Positions 8,630 through 17,779 of a DNA stretch of 64,000 nt are shown here, piece by piece. Every line of letters starts with the position of its first letter. Positions within the stretch are counted from its first letter, which is position 1. The position numbers and the translations under genes were made by a program. The stretch is taken from positions 1,577,423-1,641,422 of the forward strand of contig NZ_CANNBM010000001.1 in the NCBI RefSeq assembly GCF_947502895.1. Direction: 5' to 3'. Under the pieces are notes generated by a model that was not told the DNA's origin, searched no databases, and was given only the letters and a program-made list of their open reading frames with translations. Origin of the DNA: an uncultured Sulfitobacter sp. GTDB lineage: Bacteria > Pseudomonadota > Alphaproteobacteria > Rhodobacterales > Rhodobacteraceae.

Positions 8630-10216
8630 ATGGCTGATCTGCACCCCGTAAAACGCGCCCTTCTTTCTGTATCCGACAAAACCGGACTGGTTTCGTTCGG
8701 GCAGGCATTGGCGGCAGCCGGTGTTGAGCTGTTGTCCACCGGTGGCACGGCAAAGGCACTGCGCGAGGCGGGGTTGGATGTAAAAGACGTGGCCGAAGCC
8801 ACAGGCTTTCCCGAAATGATGGATGGGCGCGTCAAGACGCTGCACCCTGTGGTGCATGGCGGTTTGCTCGCGCTGCGCGATGACGCAGGCCACGTTGCCT
8901 CGATGGAGGAACACGGCATCGGAGAGATCGATTTGGTGGTGGTAAACCTCTATCCGTTCGAGGAAACTGTGGCCAAAGGTGCGCAATACGCAGAGGTGAT
9001 CGAGAATATCGACATCGGCGGACCTGCGATGATCCGTTCTGCCGCCAAGAACCACGGCTTTGTCAGTGTGATCGTCGATGTTGAGGATTACGCGCCATAT
9101 ATTGCCGAGCTGGAGGCGAACAATGGCCAGACCACCTATGCAATGCGCCAGCGTTTGGCGCAGACAGCCTATGCGCGCACGGCGGCCTATGACACGGCCG
9201 TCAGCACATGGATGGCTGATGCTGTGGGCGGCACGCCGCGCCGCCGCACCTTTGGCGGGACACTGACCCAGACTTTGCGGTATGGCGAAAACCCGCACCA
9301 GTCGGCGGCATTCTACACTGACGGGTCCAGCCGCGCAGGCGTTGCTACAGCCAGGCAGCATCAAGGCAAGGAATTGTCGTACAACAACATTAACGATACC
9401 GATGCCGCATTTGAGCTGGTGTCGGAGTTTGATCCTGCAAACGGCCCCGCTGTGGCGATTATCAAACACGCAAATCCCTGTGGTGTGGCCACGGGCGAGA
9501 CTATGGCCGAGGCCTATGCCCGCGCCTTCGATTGTGATCGCACCAGCGCATTTGGCGGGATCATCGCGCTGAACCAGACACTGGACGCACTAACAGCCGA
9601 GGCGATCACTGGCATTTTCACCGAAGTCGTGATTGCGCCCGATGCGGACGCCGAGGCGATCAAAATTTTTGCTGCCAAGAAGAATTTGCGCCTGCTGACA
9701 ACGGGTGGCTTGGCCGATCCGACCGCTGCGCGCCTTGCGCCGCGTCAGGTGTCGGGTGGCTGGCTGGTGCAGGACCGCGATGTGGGCCGCATCAGCATGG
9801 ATGACCTTAAGGTCGTGACAAAGCGTCAGCCCTCCGAGCAGGAGATGAAAGACATGCTGTTTGCCTGGACTGTCGCCAAGCACGTTAAGTCCAACGCAAT
9901 CATTTACGTGAAAGATGGCGCAACCGTGGGCGTGGGTGCCGGCCAGATGAGCCGTGTTGACAGCACGCGCATCGCTGCACGAAAAGCCGTAGATATGGCA
10001 GAGGCGATGGGCCTGCCTGCGCCGCTTACCCAAGGCTCGGTTGTGGCGTCTGATGCGTTCTTTCCCTTTGCTGACGGTCTGGTGACCGCCGCTGAGGCAG
10101 GGGCCACCGCGCTGATCCAGCCGGGCGGTTCCATGCGCGACGACGAGGTTATCGCAGCGGCGGATGAGGCTGGCCTTGCGATGGTGTTCACCGGAATGCG
10201 CCACTTCCGGCATTAA
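8630..10216 (+). CDS. purH: Bifunctional AICAR formyltransferase/IMP cyclohydrolase PurH
   Basis: PurH performs the last two steps of de novo purine synthesis, formylating AICAR with 10-formyl-THF and closing FAICAR to IMP. The 528-residue length is typical. The N-terminal MGS-like cyclohydrolase domain shows RALLSVSDKTGL (residues about 8-19) and the GGTAKALREAG loop; the transformylase domain shows the catalytic KHANPCGVATG with Lys-His and, at the end, QPGGSMRDDEVI. The ATG follows TAGGAG with good spacing. Confidence 0.98.
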   Translation: MADLHPVKRALLSVSDKTGLVSFGQALAAAGVELLSTGGTAKALREAGLDVKDVAEATGFPEMMDGRVKTLHPVVHGGLLALRDDAGHVASMEEHGIGEIDLVVVNLYPFEETVAKGAQYAEVIENIDIGGPAMIRSAAKNHGFVSVIVDVEDYAPYIAELEANNGQTTYAMRQRLAQTAYARTAAYDTAVSTWMADAVGGTPRRRTFGGTLTQTLRYGENPHQSAAFYTDGSSRAGVATARQHQGKELSYNNINDTDAAFELVSEFDPANGPAVAIIKHANPCGVATGETMAEAYARAFDCDRTSAFGGIIALNQTLDALTAEAITGIFTEVVIAPDADAEAIKIFAAKKNLRLLTTGGLADPTAARLAPRQVSGGWLVQDRDVGRISMDDLKVVTKRQPSEQEMKDMLFAWTVAKHVKSNAIIYVKDGATVGVGAGQMSRVDSTRIAARKAVDMAEAMGLPAPLTQGSVVASDAFFPFADGLVTAAEAGATALIQPGGSMRDDEVIAAADEAGLAMVFTGMRHFRH

Positions 10217-10232
10217 TGAGGAAATCGGGTTT

Positions 10233-10745
10233 ATGCGGATGATCTTTTGGGCGGGCTTTGCAGCCTTTGCTATCGACCAGATCAGCAAATATGTGGTGAT
10301 CCACATGATGGAGCTTGCCCGCATCCGCAGCATTGACGTGCTGCCGCCGCTTATTAATTTCCGATATGGTGAAAATCGCGGTATCAATTTTGGCCTGTTC
10401 GGGGACGGATCTGACACAAGCCGCTGGGTTTTGATCGCGCTGGCCGTGGTGATTTGTGTGGCTGTGGTGCTTTGGGCGCGCAAAAACGCGCTGACCCGCA
10501 TTGCGCAGATCAGCGCGGGCCTGCTGATCGGGGGGGCGCTGGCAAATGTGCTGGACCGTCTGATTTATGGCTATGTTCTTGATTTTCTGAACATGTCCTG
10601 TTGCGGTATCAACAACCCGTTTGTGTTCAACATTGCGGATATATTCATTTTTGCAGGCGCGCTGGGCCTGATCTTTTTCACCGATGATAGTGACAGCGGC
10701 AGCGCGAAAAAGCCACGCAAGCCGCGTACGAAAAAAGTCGGGTGA
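10233..10745 (+). CDS. lspA: Lipoprotein signal peptidase LspA
   Basis: LspA is the inner-membrane aspartyl protease that cleaves prolipoproteins after lipidation. The 170-residue protein has four hydrophobic segments and the family motifs IDQISKYVV near residue 13, NRGINFGLF, GGALANVLDRL with one catalytic Asp, and NIADIFIFAG with the other. The C-terminal tail is Lys/Arg rich. The ATG at 10233 lies 17 bases after the purH stop. The next gene encodes a lipoprotein, which is a substrate of this enzyme. Confidence 0.96.
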   Translation: MRMIFWAGFAAFAIDQISKYVVIHMMELARIRSIDVLPPLINFRYGENRGINFGLFGDGSDTSRWVLIALAVVICVAVVLWARKNALTRIAQISAGLLIGGALANVLDRLIYGYVLDFLNMSCCGINNPFVFNIADIFIFAGALGLIFFTDDSDSGSAKKPRKPRTKKVG

Positions 10746-10792
10746 CAATGCCGCCCCGCCTGCGATATTGAGGGGCGAGCGGTCTGGAGGCC

Positions 10793-11299
10793 ATGATGCG
10801 TAAACTTGCTATCTTGTTTGTACTGCCCGTGCTGGTCGCGGGATGTGCCAATGTGGGCCTGCGCGATTTGCAGAGCACCTCCAAGGGTCCTGATGAGTTC
10901 GGGATCAAACCCGTGGGCGCATTGCAAGAGCCTGCCAACTACCGCGAATTGCCAACCCCGACACCGGGTGGTGCGAACCGTGCGGACCGCTCGGCGCTGG
11001 CTGAAGGCACCGCTGCCTTTGGTGGACAGGCGGGTGATCCCAACGGGCCCGTCCCTGCGCGCGACGGTGCCTTGGTTCAACACGCCAGCCGTTTGGGCGT
11101 AGTGCCTAATATCCGCGCTGATCTGGCAGAGCGTGACGCGGCTTTCCGCAAGCGTAAGGCGCGCTTTACCCAATACCGTATCGTGCCGGTGGATCGCTAT
11201 AATCAGGCGTACAAGCGTGAGGCGCTGGACGCCCGGGCCGAACAGAACCGCTGGCGCAATGCTGGGGCGCGGACACCCTCTGCTCCGCCTGCAAACTGA
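10793..11299 (+). CDS. bamF: DUF3035 lipoprotein, BamF-type outer-membrane assembly subunit
   Basis: The 168-residue product has a lipoprotein signal peptide with lipobox LVAGC (Cys18), so it should be anchored in the outer membrane facing the periplasm. Just after the Cys comes the segment GPDEFGIKPVGALQEPANY, shared by DUF3035 proteins. That alphaproteobacterial family has been assigned as BamF, an accessory lipoprotein of the beta-barrel assembly machine containing a BamC-like short motif. The rest is low-complexity and likely unfolded. Two consecutive ATG codons could start it. The gene symbol rests on family knowledge, not on experiment in this organism. Confidence 0.78.
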   Translation: MMRKLAILFVLPVLVAGCANVGLRDLQSTSKGPDEFGIKPVGALQEPANYRELPTPTPGGANRADRSALAEGTAAFGGQAGDPNGPVPARDGALVQHASRLGVVPNIRADLAERDAAFRKRKARFTQYRIVPVDRYNQAYKREALDARAEQNRWRNAGARTPSAPPAN

Positions 11300-11407
11300 T
11301 CCAATATTACATCTGTGTGATAATGCCGCGCGCTGCTTGAACCGCTGCACTGCGGGCGTATCTATATTGCGTGCGCCCGATTTGATTTACCGAAAAGGAC
11401 CCGAGTG

Positions 11408-12748
11408 ATGCTTCGATACGCCCGATCCGCAGTGCTGTCTGCGATGCTGCTTCCTGCCGCCGCGATGGCTGAAACCAGTGGCAAGGTCACTGACTTCATG
11501 CTGGATAACGGGATGCAGGTGGTTGTCGTCGAGGATCACCGTGCGCCTGTGGTGCAACACATGCTTTGGTATCGCGCCGGATCGGCGGACGAGCCCAAGG
11601 GCTCGTCAGGTGTGGCGCATTTCCTTGAACATCTGCTGTTCAAGGCGACAGATAAACTCGAAGCGGGAGAACTGTCCAAGACCGTGGCGGCAAATGGCGG
11701 GCGCGACAATGCCTTTACCAGTTATGATTACACGGCCTATTTCCAGCGTATCGCGGCAGACCGTCTGGAACTGATGATGACGATGGAGGCGGACAGGATG
11801 AAGAACATTCGCCTGACCCCCGAGAACATCGAGACCGAACGCGACGTGATTATCGAGGAGCGCAACCAGCGCACCGAGAACAACCCCCAAGCCCTGTTCG
11901 GCGAGCAAATCAACGCGGCACAATACCTCAACCACCGCTACGGCACCCCGATCATCGGCTGGATGCACGAGATGGAGGAACTCGACCTTGAGGATGCGCT
12001 CAGTTTTTATGAGCTGTATTACTCACCGAACAATACCGTGCTGGTTGTGTCAGGCGATGTAACCCCCGAGGAGGTCCGCGCACTGGCGGAGCGGCACTAT
12101 GGCCCGATCCCGCGTAACCCTGATCTGCCCGAACGCCTCCGCACAGAAGAGCCGCGCCAGAATGCCGAGCGGCGGGTGATCTTTCGCGATGCGCGTGTGG
12201 CGCAGCCCTATATTTCGCGCAGCTATCTCGTGCCCGAGCGGGACAGTGGCGCGCAGGAAACTGCGGCAGCACTTACGTTTCTCGCCGAAATTCTGGGCGG
12301 CGGGGCTACATCGTTTTTGGCCGAAAAGCTGCAGTTTGACACTCAGGTAACCAGCTACACCACCGCGTGGTACTCTGGTGTTTCGCTGGATGACACGACG
12401 TTCCGCATGATCATTGTGCCGTCTGAAGGTGTAAGCCTTGAGGAAGGCGAAGCGGCGCTGGACAAAGCCTTGGCCGATTTTCTGGAAGAAGGGGTCGACC
12501 CTGAACAGCTCGAGCGTATCAAGCTGCAAATCCGCGCCTCGGAGATTTATGCGCAAGACAATGTAGACAGCATCGCCAACCGGTATGGCCGCGCGTTGAC
12601 CTCTGGTCTGACAGTGGACGATGTAGAGGCATGGCCTGCCATTTTGGACGCTGTTACCGCCGAAGACATCATGCAGGCGGCAACCCTGCTACGCCGCGAA
12701 GCGTCCGTGACAGGCTGGTTGATGCGCCCGCAAGGAGAGACACAATGA
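11408..12748 (+). CDS. M16 family zinc peptidase, catalytic member
   Basis: The 446-residue protein has an N-terminal signal peptide (cleavage after AMA near residue 19) and belongs to the pitrilysin/insulinase-like M16B peptidases. The zinc motif HFLEH is at about residues 71-75, with the downstream glutamate segment IETERDVIIEERNQR. It is expected to act in the periplasm on small proteins or peptides. I chose the ATG at 11408, with AAGGA 8 bases upstream; a GTG one codon earlier is possible. Its stop overlaps the next gene's ATG, so the two are translationally coupled and probably form a heterodimer. Confidence 0.92.
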   Translation: MLRYARSAVLSAMLLPAAAMAETSGKVTDFMLDNGMQVVVVEDHRAPVVQHMLWYRAGSADEPKGSSGVAHFLEHLLFKATDKLEAGELSKTVAANGGRDNAFTSYDYTAYFQRIAADRLELMMTMEADRMKNIRLTPENIETERDVIIEERNQRTENNPQALFGEQINAAQYLNHRYGTPIIGWMHEMEELDLEDALSFYELYYSPNNTVLVVSGDVTPEEVRALAERHYGPIPRNPDLPERLRTEEPRQNAERRVIFRDARVAQPYISRSYLVPERDSGAQETAAALTFLAEILGGGATSFLAEKLQFDTQVTSYTTAWYSGVSLDDTTFRMIIVPSEGVSLEEGEAALDKALADFLEEGVDPEQLERIKLQIRASEIYAQDNVDSIANRYGRALTSGLTVDDVEAWPAILDAVTAEDIMQAATLLRREASVTGWLMRPQGETQ

Positions 12749-14055
12749 TCCGTTTTGCAACTGCCCTGTTCGTAGGCACCTTTCTGGCCCTGCCTGCGCA
12801 GGCCGAAGTCGACATCCAGTCCGTTACATCGCCCGGTGGGACCAGCGCGTGGCTGGTTGAGGAACACTCGCTGCCGTTTGTAGCCCTTGAATTGGCCTTT
12901 ATTGGCGGCACATCGCTGGATGTGGAGGGTAAGCGCGGTGCGGTTAATCTGATGACTGGCTTGCTGGAAGAGGGTTCAGGGAATTTGGATGCCCGTGGTT
13001 TTGCCCGCGCAACCGAGGCGCTTGCGACCAGCTTCGGTTTCAGCTCCAACTCCGAGAGTGTCACCATTTCAGCGCGCTTTCTGACCGAGAATTTTGATGC
13101 TTCTGTGGCCTTGCTGCGCGATGCAATCCAGAACCCGCGTTTTGACGATGCCGATATCGAACGGGTGCGCGCGCAGGTGATTTCGGGTTTGTCGTTTGCG
13201 GCCAAAGACCCGAACGATATTGCAGGTAAAACATTTGCCGAAATGGCGTATGGCGCACATCCCTACGGCACCGCCGAGGAAGGCACTGTCGAAAGCGTTA
13301 CGGCCCTGACACGGGACGACCTGCTGGAAGCGCACCGCAATGTGCTGGCCCGTGACAATGTGCTGGTTGGTGCGGTGGGTGACATAACGCCTGAACAGTT
13401 GGGCGCATTGGTGGACGCACTGCTGGGTGAGTTGCCGCCGTCAGGTCCGACCCTGCCGCCGCAGGTCGAACCGCAGATTGATGGTGGGATTACGGTTGTC
13501 GAATTCGACACGCCACAATCGGTGGCGCTGTTCGGGCACAGAGGTATCGCGATTAGTGATGATGACTACTTTGCTGCTGTTCTGCTCAATCAGATTCTTG
13601 GTGGTGGCTCGTTCGAAAGCCGCCTTATGCAGGAAGTCCGTGAAAAGCGCGGCCTGACGTATGGTGTCTATTCCTACCTTTATTCCCGCGATCTGGCGAA
13701 TGCTTATATGGGGCAGGTCAGCTCGTCCAACGACCGTATTGCAGAGGCGATCGCGGTTATCCGCGAGCAGTGGGACCGCGCGGCCACTCAAGGCGTCAGT
13801 GCAGAAGAATTGCAGAACGCGAAGACCTATCTTACAGGTGCCTACCCGTTGCGGTTTGACGGCAATAGCACGATTGCCGGCATTCTGGTGGGGATGCAGA
13901 TGATCGGGCTGACGCCTGACTACGTCAACACCCGCAACGCGCGGGTAGAGCAGGTCACGTTGGAAGACGTGCAGCGCGTCGCCGCTGAACTTTTGGACCC
14001 CGAGGGGCTGCATTTTGTAGTGGTGGGCAAGCCTGAGGGGCTTGTGACCGAATGA
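12745..14055 (+). CDS. M16 family peptidase-like protein, non-catalytic partner
   Basis: The 436-residue protein has a signal peptide (cleavage after AQA near residue 19) and the M16 fold, including the R-Y pair segment KRGLTYGVYSYL. The zinc-binding HXXEH is absent: the equivalent place reads RGAVNLMTGLLEEG. It starts in an ATGA overlap with the catalytic M16 gene. M16B enzymes commonly work as an active/inactive pair, so this is probably the non-catalytic subunit that completes the substrate chamber. Confidence 0.9.
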   Translation: MIRFATALFVGTFLALPAQAEVDIQSVTSPGGTSAWLVEEHSLPFVALELAFIGGTSLDVEGKRGAVNLMTGLLEEGSGNLDARGFARATEALATSFGFSSNSESVTISARFLTENFDASVALLRDAIQNPRFDDADIERVRAQVISGLSFAAKDPNDIAGKTFAEMAYGAHPYGTAEEGTVESVTALTRDDLLEAHRNVLARDNVLVGAVGDITPEQLGALVDALLGELPPSGPTLPPQVEPQIDGGITVVEFDTPQSVALFGHRGIAISDDDYFAAVLLNQILGGGSFESRLMQEVREKRGLTYGVYSYLYSRDLANAYMGQVSSSNDRIAEAIAVIREQWDRAATQGVSAEELQNAKTYLTGAYPLRFDGNSTIAGILVGMQMIGLTPDYVNTRNARVEQVTLEDVQRVAAELLDPEGLHFVVVGKPEGLVTE

Positions 14056-14065
14056 TCTGTTGCTG

Positions 14066-14093
14066 ATCTGAACCCCTCAAGAGGGGTTCAGAT
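14066..14093. terminator. Perfect 13-bp hairpin between convergent genes
   Basis: The arms at 14066-14078 and 14081-14093 pair perfectly with an AA loop. It sits just past the M16 pair and before the stop of the converging aldehyde dehydrogenase gene. A weak T-rich stretch (GAGTTTATT) follows on the plus strand. It is likely a terminator or 3'-end stabiliser, and it directly precedes a copy of the intergenic repeat described at 14097. Confidence 0.6.
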
Positions 14094-14096
14094 GAT

Positions 14097-14117
14097 GAGT
14101 TTATTGGAAAAATGAAG
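14097..14117 (+). repeat. Intergenic repeat, copy 1
   Basis: GAGTTTATTGGAAAAATGAA begins here. Close copies occur at 40634 and 49877, and a divergent one at 34336. Each lies just past the 3' end of a plus-strand gene; this copy follows a hairpin. Function unknown. Confidence 0.6.
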
Positions 14118-14123
14118 CAGGGG

Positions 14124-16460
14124 TCACTCCCCGTAGGGGACCCAGACGTTTTTGATCTGGGTGGCGTGCATCAGGAACGCCTTAGTGTCTGGCTTGTGCC
14201 AATCGCGGGCCTGCCCGTTTTGCACCCATGTGCGTTTGAGATTGCTCGCCGATGCGCCTTCGATGATGGCATCGTGGGCCGGATCGCCAAAGCTCCACAC
14301 AGCGTTGATATCCATATGGCGCGCCATCGGTTCGGCCATGTCATTGTGGGGGCCGGTCAGGATGTTCACCACACCCGCCGGGACATCGGACGTTTCCAGA
14401 ACCTGGACAAAGTCCGTCGCCGCAAGCGGGTAGGCGTCTGATGCAGACAGGATCACGCGGTTGCCCATGGCGATTGCAGGAGCCATGACGCTGACCAGTC
14501 CGGCCAGTGGAGCATCCGCGGCACAGAGTGCGCCGATCACGCCGACAGGCTCTTTCATCGCGAGGGCCACGCCACGGATTGGAATACCGTGGATTTGGCC
14601 ATCGTATTTGTCGGCCCAAGCCGCACAGGTGAATAGGGTCTGGACTGCTGCCTCGACTTCCTTTGTACCCGATTTGCCGCCTTTCATAGCATCAATACGG
14701 GTGGCGAACTCATCCGCGCGCGCTGATAGGTTTTCACCAATATAATAGAGGATTTGCGCGCGCAGATGGCCTGTCGTGTTGCTCCATGCCTTTGCGGCAT
14801 GGGCGGCTTCGACCGCATTGCGCAGGTCCTTGCGGGCAGCATTTGGCACATGCCCTAACAAATCGCCGTTCTTGCCCCAAACGGCTGTGGAGTAACCGCT
14901 GTCGGGCCGCGCTTGCTTGCCTCCGATGTAGAGTTTGGCCGTCCGGTCAATCCCGTCGGACGGAGCGCCGCTGCCTTGAAGGGCTTTAACAGATTTCACG
15001 GATTTTGATTTGGTCTTTGGTTTGGTGTAGGCGCTCAGCCCCTCCCACCCGCCTTCGCGTCCGAAACCGCTTTCGCGGACTCCGCCGAACCCTGCAGCTG
15101 CATCCATCATGTTGGTTCCATTGATCCAGACAATGCCTGTTGCCAGCTTGGGCGCGATATCCAATGCGAGGTTTACGTTCTCGCTCCAGATCGTCGCAGC
15201 AAGACCGTAGCGGGTGTTGTTGGCGATGCTCACCGCCTCTGCGGGGGTGCGGAAGGTGGTCGAGACGAGAACGGGACCAAAGATTTCCTCCTGCATCAGT
15301 GTATCGGCAGGGTGCAGGTCGGTGATGAGGGTAGGGGGATAAAAACTCCCCTCTGTGGGGATTTCACATGCGGCGACATGGGTCGTGCCAGCGTTGTTCG
15401 CCGCAACCATTGCGGTGATCGCCGCCAGTTGTTTGGAATCTACGATAGCGCCCACGTCGATGCTCTTGTCCAAGGGGGACCCGATGCGCAGCTTGTCCAT
15501 CCGCGCGCGCAGTTTTGCATGAAACAGATCTGCCACCGGCTCATGGACCAGCAGGCGCGAGCCCGCGCAGCAGACCTGCCCCTGATTGAACCAGATCGCG
15601 TCAACCAACCCTTCGACAGCGGAGTCGAGATCGGCATCGTCGAACACGATGTAGGGGGATTTACCGCCCAGCTCCAGCGTAAGCGCGCGGCCACTGCCTG
15701 CAGTTGCTTCGCGGATGCGGCGGCCCACGGCGGTGGAGCCTGTGAAGGCAATTTTGTCGACATCTGCGTTCACGATCATTTCGCCAACTGCACCGTCACC
15801 TGTGACGATGTTGACCACGCCCTTTGGCACGCCTGCCTGTGTGCAGATATCGGCAAAGAGCAGTGCGGTGAGAGAGGTATATTCGGCGGGTTTCAGAACA
15901 ACTGCATTGCCCATGGCCAAGGCAGGGGCAACTTTCCACGCGAGCATCAGCAGGGGGAAGTTCCACGGAATGATCTGGCCGCAAACGCCAAGGGCTGCGG
16001 CATCTGGCAGTTCGGCCTCCATGAGCTGTGCCATGCCTGCGTGGTAATAAAAATGCCGCTGGGCCAGCGGGATATCAATGTCGCGCGCTTCACGGATCGG
16101 TTTGCCGTTATCGAGGGATTCCAGAACTGCGAACAGACGGCTGTGTTTTTGCAAAAGACGCGCAAGCGCATAGAGAACACGGGCACGTGCGGCGCCGCCT
16201 GCGGAGTCCCATTTGGGCTGTGCGGCGCGGGCGGCCTTTACGGCGGCATCTACGTCTGACTGTGTGCCTTGGCTGATATGGGCCAGCACCTCGCCCGTTG
16301 CGGGGTTGCGGCTCTCGAATACATCGGCGGGATCGGTCATGCGACCGTTGATGAAGTGGCCAAAGCGCCCGCCTTGATCAACGATCCACGCCAAGGCTTC
16401 GGCGGCGGATTCAGGGGCGGTGCCATAGTCCATGGTTTCAAATATTTCGGATACGGTCAT
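14124..16460 (-). CDS. Two-domain aldehyde dehydrogenase, ALDH16 type
   Basis: The 778-residue protein is two ALDH units in tandem. The first (residues about 20-490) is complete: GQIIPWNFPLLMLAWK, FTGSTAVGRRIRE, ELGGKSPYIVFDDADLDSA, and the catalytic NQGQVCCAGSR. The second (about 500-778) keeps the cofactor-like fold (VIGALCAADAPLAGLV) but has no catalytic cysteine. This architecture is that of ALDH16; bacterial ALDH16 from a Roseobacter relative has been studied structurally and is active through domain one. Downstream of deoC, it probably oxidises the acetaldehyde that DeoC releases. The ATG at 16460 has GAGG 8 bases upstream; a TTG overlapping the deoC stop is the alternative start. Confidence 0.92.
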   Translation of the reverse strand: MTVSEIFETMDYGTAPESAAEALAWIVDQGGRFGHFINGRMTDPADVFESRNPATGEVLAHISQGTQSDVDAAVKAARAAQPKWDSAGGAARARVLYALARLLQKHSRLFAVLESLDNGKPIREARDIDIPLAQRHFYYHAGMAQLMEAELPDAAALGVCGQIIPWNFPLLMLAWKVAPALAMGNAVVLKPAEYTSLTALLFADICTQAGVPKGVVNIVTGDGAVGEMIVNADVDKIAFTGSTAVGRRIREATAGSGRALTLELGGKSPYIVFDDADLDSAVEGLVDAIWFNQGQVCCAGSRLLVHEPVADLFHAKLRARMDKLRIGSPLDKSIDVGAIVDSKQLAAITAMVAANNAGTTHVAACEIPTEGSFYPPTLITDLHPADTLMQEEIFGPVLVSTTFRTPAEAVSIANNTRYGLAATIWSENVNLALDIAPKLATGIVWINGTNMMDAAAGFGGVRESGFGREGGWEGLSAYTKPKTKSKSVKSVKALQGSGAPSDGIDRTAKLYIGGKQARPDSGYSTAVWGKNGDLLGHVPNAARKDLRNAVEAAHAAKAWSNTTGHLRAQILYYIGENLSARADEFATRIDAMKGGKSGTKEVEAAVQTLFTCAAWADKYDGQIHGIPIRGVALAMKEPVGVIGALCAADAPLAGLVSVMAPAIAMGNRVILSASDAYPLAATDFVQVLETSDVPAGVVNILTGPHNDMAEPMARHMDINAVWSFGDPAHDAIIEGASASNLKRTWVQNGQARDWHKPDTKAFLMHATQIKNVWVPYGE

Positions 16461-16477
16461 GTGCTGCGCCTCTGGGT

Positions 16478-17479
16478 TCAAGATGTCGGGTGGCGGTAAG
16501 CAGCAGAGTAGCTGCCTGTCACGTAATGCTCTAGCTGCCGCTCAATATCGTTCAGCAGGGATGACGCGCCAAAACGGAAGAGGTCGGGCTGCAACCAACG
16601 ATCGCCCAGCTCTTCCTTTATCAGCGCGAGATAGGTGATCGCGTCTTTCGCCTTGGATATGCCGCCAGCGGGTTTATAGCCCACGCGGTATCCTGTACGG
16701 TCATAATAGTCGCGGATTGCGCGCACCATCACGAGGGTGACAGGCAGGGTCGCATTTACGCTTTCCTTGCCTGTCGACGTTTTAATGAAGTCGGCACCCG
16801 CCATCATGCACACAAGGCTGGCACGTGCCACATTGCGCAGGCTGCCCAATTCGCCTGTGGCAAGGATCGCTTTGACATGAGCTTCGCCGCATGCTGCACG
16901 AAACGCCCGCATCTCGTCATAGAGGGCTTGCCAGTTCCCCTCCAGCACATGACGGCGCGAGATGACAATGTCGATCTCGGCTGCGCCTGCGGCCACGCTC
17001 TGTTCAATCTCGGCGATGCGCAGCGGCAGAGGAGACAGGCCAGCGGGAAAACCGGTGGAGACAGCCGCAACCGGAATACCGCTGCCGTGCAACGCGGTAA
17101 CGGCAGGGGTAATCATCTCGTGGTAGACACAAACTGCGCCCACGGTGATCGGCCTCATTCCCAAAACGTCCAGTGTTGCAGCAGCGATCGGTTGGCGCGC
17201 CTTGGCGCACAGACGCCCGACACGGCGTGCAGTGTCGTCGCCCGACAGGGTCGTCAGATCTATGCAGGTGACAGCACGCAGCAGCCATGCGGCCTGATGT
17301 GCCTTTTTTACCGACCGTCGCGCAGGCAGCGAAGTAGCCCGCCGCTCTATCGCGGAGGTGTTTGCCTGCGCACCCAGAACCCAGTTCAAATCAAGTGGCA
17401 TACCCGCATTCCGCGGCTCGGTGATTTGGGGCAAATGATTGGTGGCAGGCGCGGTAGCAGACAGGGTGGAGGCGGACAT
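16478..17479 (-). CDS. deoC: Deoxyribose-phosphate aldolase DeoC
   Basis: DeoC splits 2-deoxyribose 5-phosphate into acetaldehyde and glyceraldehyde 3-phosphate. The 333-residue protein carries the Schiff-base lysine in ADFIKTSTGKES and the second active-site lysine in VGYKPAGGI, plus EIDIVISRRHVLEG upstream. It has an N-terminal extension of roughly 60 residues relative to short bacterial DeoC. The next gene on the same strand is the ALDH16 that would remove acetaldehyde, giving a compact deoxynucleoside catabolic pair. No deoA, cdd or purine phosphorylase is nearby. Confidence 0.95.
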   Translation of the reverse strand: MSASTLSATAPATNHLPQITEPRNAGMPLDLNWVLGAQANTSAIERRATSLPARRSVKKAHQAAWLLRAVTCIDLTTLSGDDTARRVGRLCAKARQPIAAATLDVLGMRPITVGAVCVYHEMITPAVTALHGSGIPVAAVSTGFPAGLSPLPLRIAEIEQSVAAGAAEIDIVISRRHVLEGNWQALYDEMRAFRAACGEAHVKAILATGELGSLRNVARASLVCMMAGADFIKTSTGKESVNATLPVTLVMVRAIRDYYDRTGYRVGYKPAGGISKAKDAITYLALIKEELGDRWLQPDLFRFGASSLLNDIERQLEHYVTGSYSAAYRHPTS

Positions 17480-17675
17480 AAAAGCACCTTTTGATAAACG
17501 CCCTCACAGGGTCGCATGGGGGTGGGCCGATTGGCAAGATAAGGGTGTAGGTGCCGCAGGGGCAATTTGGCGCGTGAATTTGCGCGAAAAAGTGCAGAGA
17601 CGGGTGCCAAACCAAACCGATTCGCAACATTCGCGTCTGATTCGCCGCATTTATGGTTAATGATTCGTTTTTACT
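17480..17675. other. Divergent intergenic region, no gene seen
   Basis: This lies between deoC (minus) and the rhodanese-like gene (plus). It must hold the deoC promoter, but I could not pick a convincing one. No RNA gene or strong hairpin is visible. Confidence 0.5.
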
Positions 17676-17705
17676 TTGACGAGGGATTCGCCTTCGGCCT
17701 ATATC
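17676..17705 (+). promoter_or_regulatory. Predicted sigma-70-type promoter of the rhodanese-like gene
   Basis: TTGACG (17676-17681) is separated by 18 bases from TATATC (17700-17705), giving a start near 17712 and a 5' leader of about 68 bases. The -10 box lies inside the first copy of a 12-base direct repeat. Confidence 0.5.
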
Positions 17706-17759
17706 TGGTGAATAATCTTTGAAGCGCCATTTTTGTAGCATCTGCTGCTATATCTGGTG
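17699..17759 (+). repeat. 12-base direct repeat CTATATCTGGTG
   Basis: Exact copies of CTATATCTGGTG lie at 17699-17710 and 17748-17759, starts 49 bases apart. One overlaps the predicted -10 box and the other is in the leader just before the rhodanese-like gene. It could be an operator pair; this is inference from position. Confidence 0.45.
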
Positions 17760-17779
17760 GTTTTGGCCTGGGGGGCGAG

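Noticed and set aside
9590..10501. Long open frame on the minus strand within purH and lspA
   Set aside because: It is antisense to two firm genes, has no recognisable domain and arises from GC-rich codon bias.
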